Below, one piece after another: positions 8,065-16,594 of a stretch of 64,000 nucleotides of DNA. Position 1 is the stretch's first letter. Each line of letters begins with the position of its first letter. A model generated the notes under the pieces. It saw only the letters and a list, made by a program, of their open reading frames with translations, had not been told where the DNA came from and did not search any database. Where the stretch lies: contig NZ_LT670819.1 in the NCBI RefSeq assembly GCF_900129855.1, forward strand, positions 8,308,001 through 8,372,000, in the 5' to 3' direction. The position numbers and the translations under genes are program-made. The DNA is from Streptomyces sp. 3214.6 (GTDB taxonomy: Bacteria; Actinomycetota; Actinomycetes; Streptomycetales; Streptomycetaceae).

Positions 8065-8907
8065 GTGGAAGCCATACCCGTCACCCGCGACGTCGATCAC
8101 GGCATCGCCAAGCTGATGCCCGACGTCGACCGGGAGCGGGCCTGGCTGCTGACCGTCGACGGGGCGCCGCAGTCGTACGTCGACCTGGACGACCCGACGT
8201 ATCTGGAGTTCGAGTACGCGCGGCGCCTCGGGCACGTCCTGGACACCGTCGCCGAGACGGGACGGCCACTGGCCGTGCTGCACCTCGGCGGCGGCGCCCT
8301 CACCCTGCCCCGGTACCTGGCCGCGACCCGCCCGGGCTCCCGGCAGGACGTCGTCGAGTTCGACCGCGCTCTGCTGGACCTGGTCACCGAGCACCTGCCG
8401 GTGCCGGCCGGTGCGGACATCGCACTGCACGCAGCCGACGCGCGGGCCTGGCTGGAGGCGGCCCCGGACGGCTCCGCCGATGCGCTCGTCGCCGATGTCT
8501 TCGGCGGCTCCCGGGTCCCCGCCCAGCTGACGTCCCTGTCCTACGCCCAGGAGGCCGGACGGGTCCTGCGCGGCGACGGCGTCTATCTGGCGAACCTCGC
8601 CGACGCCGCGCCCTTCGGCTTCCTGCGGTCCCAACTCGCCAACCTCGCCGCGGTGTTCGAGGAGTTGGTGCTCATCGCCGAGCCGGCCGTCCTGCGCGGC
8701 CGCCGGTTCGGCAACGCGGTGCTCGTCGCCGCGCACCGCCCGCTCGACGTGACCGCGCTGGCCCGCCGCACCGCCTCCGACGCGTTCCCCGCCCGGGTGG
8801 AGCACGGCCCCGGCCTGCGTCAATTCATCGGCGACGCCCGCCCGGTACGCGACGAGGACGCCGTACCCTCACCCGTACCGCCCGACGGCGCGTTCGGCAT
8901 CGGCTGA
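8065..8907 (+). CDS. Spermidine synthase-like methyltransferase-fold protein
   Basis: A 280-residue cytoplasmic protein with the spermidine/spermine synthase fold. YVDLDDPTYLEFEYARRLGH matches the family's substrate-side strand and helix. LAVLHLGGGALTLPRYLAA is the nucleotide-binding glycine motif, followed by VVEFDRALLDLV, HAADARAWLE and DALVADVFGGS. Unlike the large actinobacterial versions it has no membrane domain. The GTG at 8065 lies seven bases after CACAAT (8053-8058), a good -10 element, so the transcript may be leaderless. Whether it makes polyamines is unproven; many such actinobacterial homologues have no assigned substrate. Confidence 0.82.
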   Translation: MEAIPVTRDVDHGIAKLMPDVDRERAWLLTVDGAPQSYVDLDDPTYLEFEYARRLGHVLDTVAETGRPLAVLHLGGGALTLPRYLAATRPGSRQDVVEFDRALLDLVTEHLPVPAGADIALHAADARAWLEAAPDGSADALVADVFGGSRVPAQLTSLSYAQEAGRVLRGDGVYLANLADAAPFGFLRSQLANLAAVFEELVLIAEPAVLRGRRFGNAVLVAAHRPLDVTALARRTASDAFPARVEHGPGLRQFIGDARPVRDEDAVPSPVPPDGAFGIG

Positions 8908-9146
8908 ACCTCAGATCGGCAGCTTCCTGTTGTCCGCCTTCGGAGCAGGCCGCCGAGCGAGTTGCGGAACGCTGGGGCGCCCAGCGAGGCGAGGGTCGCA
9001 CCGGCGCGCGCCCTGTTGTTCGTCTCGGCACCACGTTACGCCGGAAGGTTGTTGTGGACAGGTCAACCATCTGCGCCGCTTGCGACCCGCCCCTCCCCGG
9101 ACCGAGGACATCGGCATGCCCTCGGTCGCGGCGGGTCATGAGTCGG

Positions 9147-10196
9147 TCAGTTGTGCGTCGGTGTCCCGTGCAGCCGTACGGTGCTGAGGATCTGCATGAT
9201 CGTGGCCTTCGGGAGCTCGTCCTTCACGCCCTTGGCCCCGTACAGGTTCCATGACACGTAGTCGCCGTTGGAGTTCTTGAAGCCGAAGGTGATCGCCTTG
9301 CCGTCGCTGTCGCACTTGCCCTTCTGGGGCGTGTTCGTCGACTGTGCCCAGGCGTAACTGCCCTTGACGCCGGAGGCGGTCGTGAAGGGGGTGGCCTTCT
9401 TGTCGAAGGTGATGCTCTTCTTGTCCGGCTGGGTATAGCCGCCGAAGACCCACCAGGCGGGCGTGTTGATCGCGATCTCGTCGGTGGTCTTGGCCCCTTC
9501 GGCTCCCTTGCTGCCGACCACGGCGAGCGCGGTGTCGTCGGTCTTGCCGTCCTTGTCGGAGTCCGTGGAGCACCACTTCGACTTGAACTCGGCCGTGCCC
9601 TGCTGATGGATCGCGTCGTAGCCGTCGGGCTTCGTCTTGTCCTCCCACTCGAAGCCCTGGCCGAGCCCCGGCGACTGGACCTCCCAGTCGGCCGGCACGT
9701 CGAAGGCGATCCCCCACTTGGGGTTCACGACGACCTTCCAGCCGGCGACGGTCGGCTTCTCCGTCTCGTTGCTGCGCGGGTTGTCGTCCGTGCCGGACGA
9801 GGACGACGCGGAAGCGGAGGCGGACGTCGAGGTCGTGGGGCTCGCGCTGCCCTTGCCCGCGTCGACCGGTTTGTCGTCGTCGCCGCCCAGCACCAGGAAC
9901 CCGGTGACACCGGCGGCCACGACGACGGCCGATGCCGCGACGATCGCCACCAGCTTCGTCCGGTTGCCGCCTCCGCCCCCTGCGCCGGGCGGAGGGGTGG
10001 GCGCGCCCGCGGGCGCCGGGGCGCCCCACTGCGGCTGCGTGGGCGGCTGCGCGGGCTGCTGTGCATAGGGGTTGGGCTGCTGCTGGTAACCGGGCTGCTG
10101 ATACGGATTCGGCTGCTGGTATCCCGGCTGTTGGTACGGATTGTTCTGCGCCTGCGGGTTCTGCTCTCCCCCGGGCGGCTGCTGTCCTGGCCACAT
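9147..10196 (-). CDS. Pro/Gln-rich membrane-anchored extracellular protein (DUF8017-like)
   Basis: A 349-residue type II-like membrane protein. Residues 1-75 are repeats rich in Gln, Pro, Tyr and Asn (YQQPGYQQPNPYQQPGYQQQ). A single hydrophobic segment follows (LVAIVAASAVVVAAGVTGFL), then a Ser/Thr-rich linker and a globular external domain (GWKVVVNPKWGIAFDVPADW to the C-terminus) with two Cys that may pair. The layout, a disordered cytoplasmic N-terminus with an outward domain, is common among Streptomyces cell-envelope proteins. The domain name is from memory and no function is known. The gap 8908-9146 before its stop holds nothing I can support. Confidence 0.85.
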   Translation of the reverse strand: MWPGQQPPGGEQNPQAQNNPYQQPGYQQPNPYQQPGYQQQPNPYAQQPAQPPTQPQWGAPAPAGAPTPPPGAGGGGGNRTKLVAIVAASAVVVAAGVTGFLVLGGDDDKPVDAGKGSASPTTSTSASASASSSSGTDDNPRSNETEKPTVAGWKVVVNPKWGIAFDVPADWEVQSPGLGQGFEWEDKTKPDGYDAIHQQGTAEFKSKWCSTDSDKDGKTDDTALAVVGSKGAEGAKTTDEIAINTPAWWVFGGYTQPDKKSITFDKKATPFTTASGVKGSYAWAQSTNTPQKGKCDSDGKAITFGFKNSNGDYVSWNLYGAKGVKDELPKATIMQILSTVRLHGTPTHN

Positions 10197-10293
10197 GGCC
10201 AGAAACCCTAGTGCCGTCGGGGCATGGTGCGGTCACCGCCCCTTGTCAGGACGTGCTGGCCAGCAGAAGCTACTCGTAGGTAACATTGTGGCC

Positions 10294-10746
10294 ATGAGCG
10301 CAGACCAGATGTCCATCGGCGAGATGCTCGCCGCCACGGTGCCCATGGCCCGGACCCTGAATCTCGAGTTCCTCGAGGCCGGTCCGGAGAAGGCCGTGGT
10401 CGCCCTGCCGGACCAGAGCGAGTTCCACAACCACGTGGGCGGGCCGCACGCCGGGGCGATGTTCACGCTCGGCGAGTCCGCCAGCGGCGCGATCGTCCTG
10501 GCCGCGTTCGGCGACCAGCTGTCCCGCGCCGTGCCGCTCGCCGTCGGCGCCGAGATCGCCTACCGGAAGCTGGCCATGGGCGCGGTCACCGCCACCGCCA
10601 CCCTGGGCCGCCCGGCCGCCGAGGTCGTCGCGCAGCTCGACGCGGGGGAGCGCCCCGAGTTCCCGGTCGCGATCGAGATCCGCCGAGCGGACGGGGCAGT
10701 CACCGGCGAGATGACCGTGATCTGGACCCTGCGCCCCAACGGCTGA
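10294..10746 (+). CDS. Hotdog-fold thioesterase-like protein (DUF4442/PaaI type)
   Basis: A 150-residue protein with one hotdog domain. HNHVGGPHAGAMFTLGESAS is the central helix region of PaaI/DUF4442 thioesterases, followed by beta strands ending in TGEMTVIWTL. It would hydrolyse or bind an acyl-CoA in the cytoplasm. I chose the ATG at 10294; GTG at 10288 and ATG at 10309 are alternatives. TAACAT at 10281-10286 would place transcription start almost on the ATG. It is transcribed away from the Pro/Gln-rich protein gene and converges on galU. The substrate is unknown. Confidence 0.85.
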   Translation: MSADQMSIGEMLAATVPMARTLNLEFLEAGPEKAVVALPDQSEFHNHVGGPHAGAMFTLGESASGAIVLAAFGDQLSRAVPLAVGAEIAYRKLAMGAVTATATLGRPAAEVVAQLDAGERPEFPVAIEIRRADGAVTGEMTVIWTLRPNG

Positions 10747-10750
10747 GATT

Positions 10751-10846
10751 CCAACGGCCGAGGGAACCAATGGCCGAGGGAACCAATGGCCGAGGGAACC
10801 AACGGCCGAGGGAACCAATGGCCGAGGGAACCAACGGCCGAGGGAT
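10751..10846. repeat. Six tandem copies of a 16-base unit
   Basis: The unit CCAAYGGCCGAGGGAA repeats six times directly after the hotdog gene. The fourth position of variation alternates between C and T, and the last copy ends in AGGGAT. The array starts four bases after the stop codon, so it lies in the 3' untranslated region between convergent genes. Each unit contains GGCC and can form weak hairpins with its neighbour. Confidence 0.95.
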
Positions 10847-10907
10847 TCAGCGGCGGAGCGTCGTGCGAACGAGAGCGACGGCCTCGGGCAGGTGCACACC
10901 CATCGCC

Positions 10908-10932
10908 GGGGCCGTCGCGCTGTCCCGGCCCC
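10908..10932. terminator. Possible hairpin terminator between hotdog gene and galU
   Basis: GGGGCCG (10908-10914) pairs with CGGCCCC (10926-10932) across an 11-base loop. No T-tract follows. Three direct copies of AGACCGTC come next, just before the galU stop. It could serve both convergent genes. Confidence 0.35.
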
Positions 10933-10973
10933 GTGACGCAATCGCGCCGTCAGACCGTCAGACCGTCAGACCG

Positions 10974-11912
10974 TCACGCCGCCAGCCGCTCCCGCTGCGT
11001 CCCGCCGTCCTCCAGGCCTGCCACGAACTCCTTGAGCCAGGCCACGAACTCCGGTCCCAGGTCGGGACGGTCGCAGGCCAGCCGGACGACCGTGCGCAGG
11101 TAGTCGGCCTTGTCGCCGGTGTCGTAGCGGCGGCCGGAGAAGATCACGCCGTGCACCGTGCCGGCCGCCGCGAGTTCCTGCAGGGCGTCGGTGAGCTGGA
11201 TCTCGCCGCCGCGGCCCGGCTGGGTGCGCTCCAGGACGTCGAATACGGCCGGGTCGAGGACGTAGCGCCCGATTACCGCGTACCGGCTCGGCGCGTCCTG
11301 GCGCGCGGGCTTCTCCACCAGGCCGGTGACGCGCACGACCCCCTCCTCGCCGGACGGCTCCACGGCCGCGCAGCCGTAGAGGTGGACCTGCTCCGGCGGG
11401 ACCTCCATCAGGGCGACCACGCTGCCGGCGTACCGCTCGCGGACCTCGAGCATGCTGCTGAGCAGGGTCTCGCGCGGGTCGATGAGATCGTCGCCCAGGA
11501 GCACGGCGAACGGCTGGTCGCCCACGTGGTTGCGGGCGCACAGCACCGCGTGGCCGAGGCCGAGCGGGTCGCCCTGCCGGATGTGGTGGATGTCGGCGAG
11601 CCGGGCCGGGTCGCGCACCGCGTCCAGCCGCACGGTGTCGCCCTTGGCGGCGAGCGCCTGCTCCAGTTCGAAGGCGTGGTCGAAGTGGTCCTCGATGGCG
11701 CGCTTGTGCCGGCCGGTGACCATCAGGACGTCGTCCAGGCCGGCGGCGGCAGCCTCCTCGACGACGTACTGGATGGCCGGCTTGTCGACGACCGGCAGCA
11801 TCTCCTTGGGAGTCGCCTTGGTGGCCGGCAGGAAACGGGTGCCGAGACCGGCGGCCGGGACGACCGCTTTGCGGACGCGGGGTGCGGGGTGGGGGGTGCT
11901 CATGCGGAGCAT
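10974..11912 (-). CDS. galU: UTP-glucose-1-phosphate uridylyltransferase
   Basis: A 312-residue cytoplasmic enzyme making UDP-glucose from UTP and glucose 1-phosphate for polysaccharides, trehalose and glycolipids. The nucleotide-binding start KAVVPAAGLGTRFLPATKAT is diagnostic, followed by KEMLPVVDKPAIQYVVEEA, LLGDDLID with the metal-binding Asp, LVEKP and the C-terminal GRRYDTGDKADYLRT. Length is normal for bacterial GalU. The start at 11912 (MLRMSTP) is not certain because the ATG at 11903 is equally good and neither has a clear ribosome binding site. Confidence 0.95.
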   Translation of the reverse strand: MLRMSTPHPAPRVRKAVVPAAGLGTRFLPATKATPKEMLPVVDKPAIQYVVEEAAAAGLDDVLMVTGRHKRAIEDHFDHAFELEQALAAKGDTVRLDAVRDPARLADIHHIRQGDPLGLGHAVLCARNHVGDQPFAVLLGDDLIDPRETLLSSMLEVRERYAGSVVALMEVPPEQVHLYGCAAVEPSGEEGVVRVTGLVEKPARQDAPSRYAVIGRYVLDPAVFDVLERTQPGRGGEIQLTDALQELAAAGTVHGVIFSGRRYDTGDKADYLRTVVRLACDRPDLGPEFVAWLKEFVAGLEDGGTQRERLAA

Positions 11913-12309
11913 GCTGGCCCACCGGGATGGGAGAACGCCGAGAGTCCCCTCGGAGATTCCTGTGGGCCGCTCCCGTGCCGGGGCGGTCGGCCCCGCGAGG
12001 GCCGGAAGTTGGAGATTCCGTGCCTCATCCGGCTTTCCGCGTACACAAGTTGAGTCCCGCAGTCCGGGTCATTTTCGAATGCGGGTGCGGATACCGCCGG
12101 TAACTTATCTGAAGTTTCCCCGCTTTGAACTTGGGTCACTCGAACTCCTTGTTTCCCGTGAGGCGCGTGTGCGAAGGTGAGCCTCCCCTTACGGATGGGT
12201 CGGATCCGGCCAACGTGCCCGATCAGGCCAAAGGTACGCACCAATCAGGCACCTGCTTTCCGACGACGTGTTTTCCGTGCCGTCCGTCGGCTTGGAAGGA
12301 AATGGTTCC
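11913..12309. other. Intergenic region between galU and the membrane chimera gene
   Basis: A 397-base gap between divergent genes with no supportable ORF. Composition falls in AT-richer patches around 12055-12160, where promoters for both directions are expected. I could not define a convincing -35/-10 pair or a palindromic operator. GGAAGGA at 12294-12300 is the ribosome binding site of the next gene. Confidence 0.5.
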
Positions 12310-14232
12310 GTGCAATCCCCGAACCCCCCACGACCGCCCTACCCGCCCCGCCCCGGACGGCCACCCGGCGATTCCGACCCCCAACTCGTTGCCCGGCTGG
12401 GCGACCCCGACGGACGCGCCCGCGCGGTCGCCCTGCTGATCGCCCGCCACTGGCGGGCGGCGCACGACTATGCGACCGTCTGCCTGGCCGGCACCGAGGA
12501 CACGGCGCGGCTCGTGGCCGCCGCCGCGTTCCACGAGGTGCTCGGTCGGCTGACGGACGGGCGTACCGGGGGCGCCCTGCGTCCCCAACTGCTCGTCGCC
12601 GTACGGGAGACGGTCAGGGAATGGGCCGGCGCCGACGGGGTGTCCGCCGTTCTGCCGGAACTGCGGAAAACCGTCGGCGGCCGGGGACTGCGTGCGGCAC
12701 GGCCCGTGACGTCCGAAAGGCGGCAACTCGCCGAGCGCGCTTTCCGGTCACTCCCGGCCGCCTCCCAATGCCTCTTGTGGCACACGGAGGTGGAGGCGGA
12801 ACCCATATCCGTACCGGCCGGTCTGTCGGGCGTGGACGACATCACCGCGGCGGCCGTCCTGGAACAGTCACGGGAACAATTCCGGGCCGGCTGCGTGCGC
12901 GCCCACCGTGAACTCGCGCCGACGAGCGAATGCCGTTTCTATAACCGTCTCCTGGACGTTCCCCTGCGCCGCGGCGGAACCCTGCTGCCCGATGTCCGCT
13001 CGCATCTCGCGTACTGCCGCTTCTGCCGACACGCCGCCGAACAGCTCAGCCATTTCGACGGCGGACTGGACGTACTGCTCGCCGAGACCGTGCTCGGCTG
13101 GGGCGCCCGCCGCTACCTCGACTCCCGCCCCGGACGCGCCCCGTCCGCCGACGCCCCGGCCCGGCCCGCCGGGGTGCGTCCGTTCGCCGGCGGAGGCCGG
13201 CACCGCACCACCTCGGCGGGGTTGCTCGCGCTGCCGGGCAGACGGCCCAAGGCCATGCTCGTGGGTGTGGGACTGACCTCCCTGGCGCTGGTCGCGACGG
13301 TCTTCGTCGCCAAGGGCTGGACCGACGACAACGGTGTCCCCGCGCCCCGAGCCACCTGGGGCGCACCGGTCGGCGGGACCAACACCCCCGCCGCCGACGG
13401 ACAGGGCGTCCCGAGCCGCTCCGACGCCGGCCCGCCCTCCGGATCCCCGTCGGCCGCCTCCGCGTCCGACTCCCGGGCCGCCGAGGCCGGCCACGGCAGG
13501 CTGCGCAGCCCGGTCAGCGGACTCTGCCTGGACGCCGACGACGGCCGGACCGAGCCCGGAACGCCGATCGTCGTGGCCGCGTGCTCGTCCGCCGCCTCCC
13601 AACAGTGGTCGTACCAGGACGACGGACTGCTGCGCAGCTCCGCCGCCCCGACGCTCTGCCTGACCGCCGACCCCGGCCACCGCACGACCGCCCTGGCCGC
13701 GTGTCTGGTGCACTCCGGCGAGACGTTCTTCGACCTGACCGTCCGCGGTGAAATCCTGCTGCGCCGGGACGGCGGCCTGGTCGTCGCCCGCGGTGCCGCA
13801 GGGTCGAGGAAGGCCGTCGTCGCCGAGCGGGACGGGTCGGCCGGACAGCGCTGGGTGTTCGACACCGCCGACGTGGCGGCCGGGGCCCCCGGCCCGGAGG
13901 TGCGCGGGACGGCACAGCCGCCCGGTCCGGGGACCGCGCACCCTCCGGGTGATCGGGGCCTCCCGGAGTCCCCGGCCCCGCCCGGCGCCGCGCCCTTCGC
14001 CCCCGACACGGCCCCGGCGCCCGCTCCGGCCGAACCCGCCCCGCTCGCGCCGGAGTTCGGGACGAGGGTCGCCCAGGTGGGCTGCTGCGGAGCCGCGGCC
14101 GACCCGGCCGGACCGACAGCGGGAACGGCCCCCGCAACCCTGCTCGACGCCGTCCCGGCCCCCGCCGAGGTACCCCGCCTGCTCGGCGACGCCGTCGTGA
14201 ACGTGGCCAAGCCCCTTTCGCTCGGTCACTGA
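12310..14232 (+). CDS. Membrane chimera: sigma-like N-terminus, HxxxCxxC motif, one TM helix, ricin-type lectin domain
   Basis: A 640-residue protein. Residues about 20-190 are helical and resemble the sigma-factor-like N-termini of some Streptomyces lectin-domain proteins. SHLAYCRFCRH (His232, Cys236, Cys239) matches the zinc-binding HxxxCxxC motif of anti-sigma factors. A single membrane helix follows near residues 314-337 (AMLVGVGLTSLALVATVFVA). Outside the cell come a Ser/Pro/Ala linker, a ricin B-type beta-trefoil from about 395 to 520 (PVSGLCLDADDGRTEPGTP, ASQQWSY, GQRWVF) and a long Pro/Ala-rich tail. The GTG at 12310 has GGAAGGA nine bases upstream. It may sense a glycan outside and act on a regulator inside; that is inference. 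Confidence 0.8.
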   Translation: MQSPNPPRPPYPPRPGRPPGDSDPQLVARLGDPDGRARAVALLIARHWRAAHDYATVCLAGTEDTARLVAAAAFHEVLGRLTDGRTGGALRPQLLVAVRETVREWAGADGVSAVLPELRKTVGGRGLRAARPVTSERRQLAERAFRSLPAASQCLLWHTEVEAEPISVPAGLSGVDDITAAAVLEQSREQFRAGCVRAHRELAPTSECRFYNRLLDVPLRRGGTLLPDVRSHLAYCRFCRHAAEQLSHFDGGLDVLLAETVLGWGARRYLDSRPGRAPSADAPARPAGVRPFAGGGRHRTTSAGLLALPGRRPKAMLVGVGLTSLALVATVFVAKGWTDDNGVPAPRATWGAPVGGTNTPAADGQGVPSRSDAGPPSGSPSAASASDSRAAEAGHGRLRSPVSGLCLDADDGRTEPGTPIVVAACSSAASQQWSYQDDGLLRSSAAPTLCLTADPGHRTTALAACLVHSGETFFDLTVRGEILLRRDGGLVVARGAAGSRKAVVAERDGSAGQRWVFDTADVAAGAPGPEVRGTAQPPGPGTAHPPGDRGLPESPAPPGAAPFAPDTAPAPAPAEPAPLAPEFGTRVAQVGCCGAAADPAGPTAGTAPATLLDAVPAPAEVPRLLGDAVVNVAKPLSLGH

Positions 14233-14249
14233 GCGACGAACCGAAAACC

Positions 14250-14286
14250 GAAGGAGGGGCCGCCCGAGGGGAGCGGCCCCTCCTTC
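14250..14286 (+). terminator. Strong hairpin terminator
   Basis: GAAGGAGGGGCCGC (14250-14263) pairs perfectly with GCGGCCCCTCCTTC (14273-14286) around a nine-base loop, 17 bases after the stop. The rest of the gap to the DedA gene at 14535 shows no gene. Confidence 0.85.
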
Positions 14287-14534
14287 TCGTTGCCGACCAC
14301 CCGGTCACGAGGGGCCGACGTCCCTGAGCTCGGCCGCCGCCCGGTCGATCAAGGGCCAGGACGCTGGGTTCCGTACCCACCACGATCACGTGAGAGGGCA
14401 GCCGCCACCAGGGACCGCACCCCCGGATCCGTGGTATAGCGCGCTGCACCACGAGAGGGACCGGGCCCGGCCGACCCGGTAGGCTTCCCGGGTACGCAAG
14501 GCTGCCGAGGGACGTCAAACGGGAGGAACGCGCG

Positions 14535-15188
14535 GTGCACGTGCAGGAATGGCTCGACACGGTGCCCGCGGCCGCCGTCTATGCAGTGGTCGCCCTGGTC
14601 ATCGGACTCGAAAGCCTCGGCATCCCGCTGCCGGGCGAGATCGTCCTGGTCTCAGCCGCGCTGATGTCCTCCCAGCACGGCGGTATCAACCCCGTCGTCC
14701 TCGGCGCCTGCGCCACCGCCGGCGCGGTGATCGGCGACTCCATCGGCTACGCCATCGGCCGCAAGGGCGGGCGCCCGCTGCTGGCCTGGCTCGGCGCGAA
14801 GTTCCCCAAGCACTTCGGCGAGGGGCACATCGCCACCGCCGAGCGGTCCTTCGAGAAGTGGGGCATGTGGGCCGTCTTCTTCGGCCGCTTCATCGCCCTC
14901 CTGCGCATCTTCGCCGGCCCGCTCGCGGGCGTCCTGCACATGCCGTACTGGAAGTTCCTGATCGCCAACGTCCTCGGCGGCATCGCCTGGGCCGGCGGCA
15001 CGACGGCCGTCATCTACTACGTGGGTGTGGTCGCGGAGTCCTGGCTGAAGAAGTTCTCGTACCTGGGGCTCGTGGCAGCGGCGCTGATCGGCCTGACGTC
15101 GTTCCTGATCATCAAGCGCAAGGCGAAGCGCGCCGCCCGGGAGGCCGAGGCGAAGGCCGAGGTCGAGACAGTGGCCGCTGCCGAGTAG
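14535..15188 (+). CDS. DedA-family inner membrane protein
   Basis: A 217-residue polytopic membrane protein. GLESLGIPLPGEIVLVSAAL is the DedA re-entrant loop with its conserved Glu and Pro. GRKGGRPLLAWLGAKFPKHF and FFGRFIALLRIFAGPLAGVL carry the conserved basic residues, and a final helix precedes a Lys/Ala/Glu-rich tail. DedA proteins move lipid carriers or phospholipids across the membrane and affect envelope integrity. GGGAGG at 14521-14526 sits eight bases before the GTG start. The gene stands alone after a terminator. Confidence 0.93.
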   Translation: MHVQEWLDTVPAAAVYAVVALVIGLESLGIPLPGEIVLVSAALMSSQHGGINPVVLGACATAGAVIGDSIGYAIGRKGGRPLLAWLGAKFPKHFGEGHIATAERSFEKWGMWAVFFGRFIALLRIFAGPLAGVLHMPYWKFLIANVLGGIAWAGGTTAVIYYVGVVAESWLKKFSYLGLVAAALIGLTSFLIIKRKAKRAAREAEAKAEVETVAAAE

Positions 15189-15191
15189 TGC

Positions 15192-15719
15192 CTACTCGTG
15201 GATCTCACCATGGGCTTTGGCCAGGTCCGCGTAGAGCGTGCCGTTGAGGGTCACTCCCTGACGCTCCTCCTCGCTCAACGCCCGCTTCACCTTCGCCGGC
15301 ACCCCCGCCACCAGTGACCCCGGCGGCACCTCCATTCCCTGCGGGACGAGCGCCTGCGCGGCGACCAGCGAACCCGCCCCGATCACCGCCCCGTTGAGCA
15401 CGGTCGCGCCCATCCCGATCAGGCAGTCGTCCCCGACCGTCGCCCCGTGCACGACCGCGTTGTGGCCGACGGACACCCGCTCGCCGATCGTCACCGGAAA
15501 GCCGGGGTCGGCGTGCAGCGTCACGTTGTCCTGGATGTTGGCGTCGCGCCGGACGGTGATCCGCTCGACGTCACCGCGCACGACCGCGCCGTACCAGACG
15601 CTCGCGCCCGCCTGAAGCGTCACGTCCCCGATCACCGAGGCCGTCGGCGCCACGAACGCCTCCGCGTCGACCTCGGGTTCCCTGCCGCCGATGCCCACGA
15701 TCAGCGCCTTGTGCGTCAT
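15192..15719 (-). CDS. Gamma-carbonic anhydrase-like hexapeptide-repeat protein
   Basis: A 175-residue left-handed beta-helix protein of the gamma-carbonic anhydrase/YrdA group. Hexapeptide turns start at VAPTASVIGDVTLQAGASVW and continue through GDVERITVRRDANIQDNVTL, HADPGFPVTIGERVSVGHNA and VVHGATVGDDC. His residues in the HADPG, VGHNAVVHG positions match the zinc ligands of the family. A C-terminal helix follows. GAGGAGA precedes the ATG at 15719. It converges with the DedA gene and is divergent from the acyltransferase gene. Carbonic anhydrase activity is not assured; many homologues are inactive or of unknown substrate. Confidence 0.9.
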   Translation of the reverse strand: MTHKALIVGIGGREPEVDAEAFVAPTASVIGDVTLQAGASVWYGAVVRGDVERITVRRDANIQDNVTLHADPGFPVTIGERVSVGHNAVVHGATVGDDCLIGMGATVLNGAVIGAGSLVAAQALVPQGMEVPPGSLVAGVPAKVKRALSEEERQGVTLNGTLYADLAKAHGEIHE

Positions 15720-15828
15720 CACCGTCTCCTCGTGTCGGTCGTCCTCCCGCACGGTACGCCACCCGGTAGGGCGAAGATCACAGGGCTTCGCACCCATGGC
15801 CGCAACGCGCGCTGAGTACGGTGAGCGG

Positions 15829-16593
15829 GTGCCGAAGCGCAAGAACACGTTCTCATCATGGCGGCGTCGCCTGGGGCAGCGCGCCGTCCAGGCCGGCTGG
15901 GCCTGGGTGCAGCGCACCGGCTCCGTCACCGCCGAGCACCCAGGCCGCTTCCGCTTCGGCTCGATGGGCACGGGCACCCGGCTCGCCTTCCCGCTCGGCA
16001 CGGTGTTCGGGGAGCCGTGGATCCACCTCGGCGCGCACTGCATCGTAGGCGAGCAGGTGACCCTCACCGCCGGTCTGATGCCCGACCTCGACCTCGGCCC
16101 CGACCCGATCCTGCGCCTCGGTGACGGCGTGGTCCTCGGCCGGGGCAGCCATGTCATCGCCGACACGACGGTCACCATCGGCAGCGACTGCTACTTCGGC
16201 CCGTATGTGTATGTGACGTCCACGAACCACTCCTACGACGATCCGCACGAGCCCATCGGCAAGCAGTGGCCCCGCATGGAGCCCGTGGAGATCGGTCCCG
16301 GCTGCTGGATCGGTACGGGGGCCGTGATCCTGCCGGGAGCACGGATCGGACGCAACGTCGTGGTCGCGGCGGGGGCGGTGGTGCGGGGTACGGTGCCCGA
16401 CCACTCCGTCGTCGCGGGGGCGCCCGCCAAGGTCGTACGGCGCTGGACGCCCGCCGCGGGCTGGCAGCCGCCGCTGCGCACGCCCGCGCCGGTGCCGATA
16501 CCGGACGGGGTCACCCCGGACCAGCTGGTCGCGCTGTCCGAGCTGGACGAGGAGACCGTCGAGAAGCTGGCCCGGCTGGAGCCGGAGGGCTGA
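15829..16593 (+). CDS. Acyltransferase with left-handed beta-helix (LbH, maltose/galactoside O-acetyltransferase type)
   Basis: A 254-residue protein with hexapeptide repeats from about residue 65 to 200. VYVTSTNHSYDDPHEPIGKQ holds the catalytic His typical of this acetyltransferase group, and IGPGCWIGTGAVILPGARIG, NVVVAAGAVVRGTVPDHSVV and AGAPAKVVRRW are the classic C-terminal coils. It probably transfers an acetyl or succinyl group from the CoA ester to a sugar or small hydroxyl or amino acceptor. The start is taken at the GTG at 15829, giving MPKRKNTFSS; there is no clear ribosome binding site. It ends one base before the opposing EamA gene. Confidence 0.87.
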   Translation: MPKRKNTFSSWRRRLGQRAVQAGWAWVQRTGSVTAEHPGRFRFGSMGTGTRLAFPLGTVFGEPWIHLGAHCIVGEQVTLTAGLMPDLDLGPDPILRLGDGVVLGRGSHVIADTTVTIGSDCYFGPYVYVTSTNHSYDDPHEPIGKQWPRMEPVEIGPGCWIGTGAVILPGARIGRNVVVAAGAVVRGTVPDHSVVAGAPAKVVRRWTPAAGWQPPLRTPAPVPIPDGVTPDQLVALSELDEETVEKLARLEPEG

Positions 16594-16594
16594 C

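Noticed and set aside
8825..9139. Short minus-strand frames in the 8908-9146 gap
   Set aside because: They are Arg/Ser-rich, partly antisense to the preceding gene and have no recognisable feature or ribosome binding site.
10751..10846. CRISPR-like array
   Set aside because: The repeats are contiguous with no spacers, so it is a simple tandem repeat.
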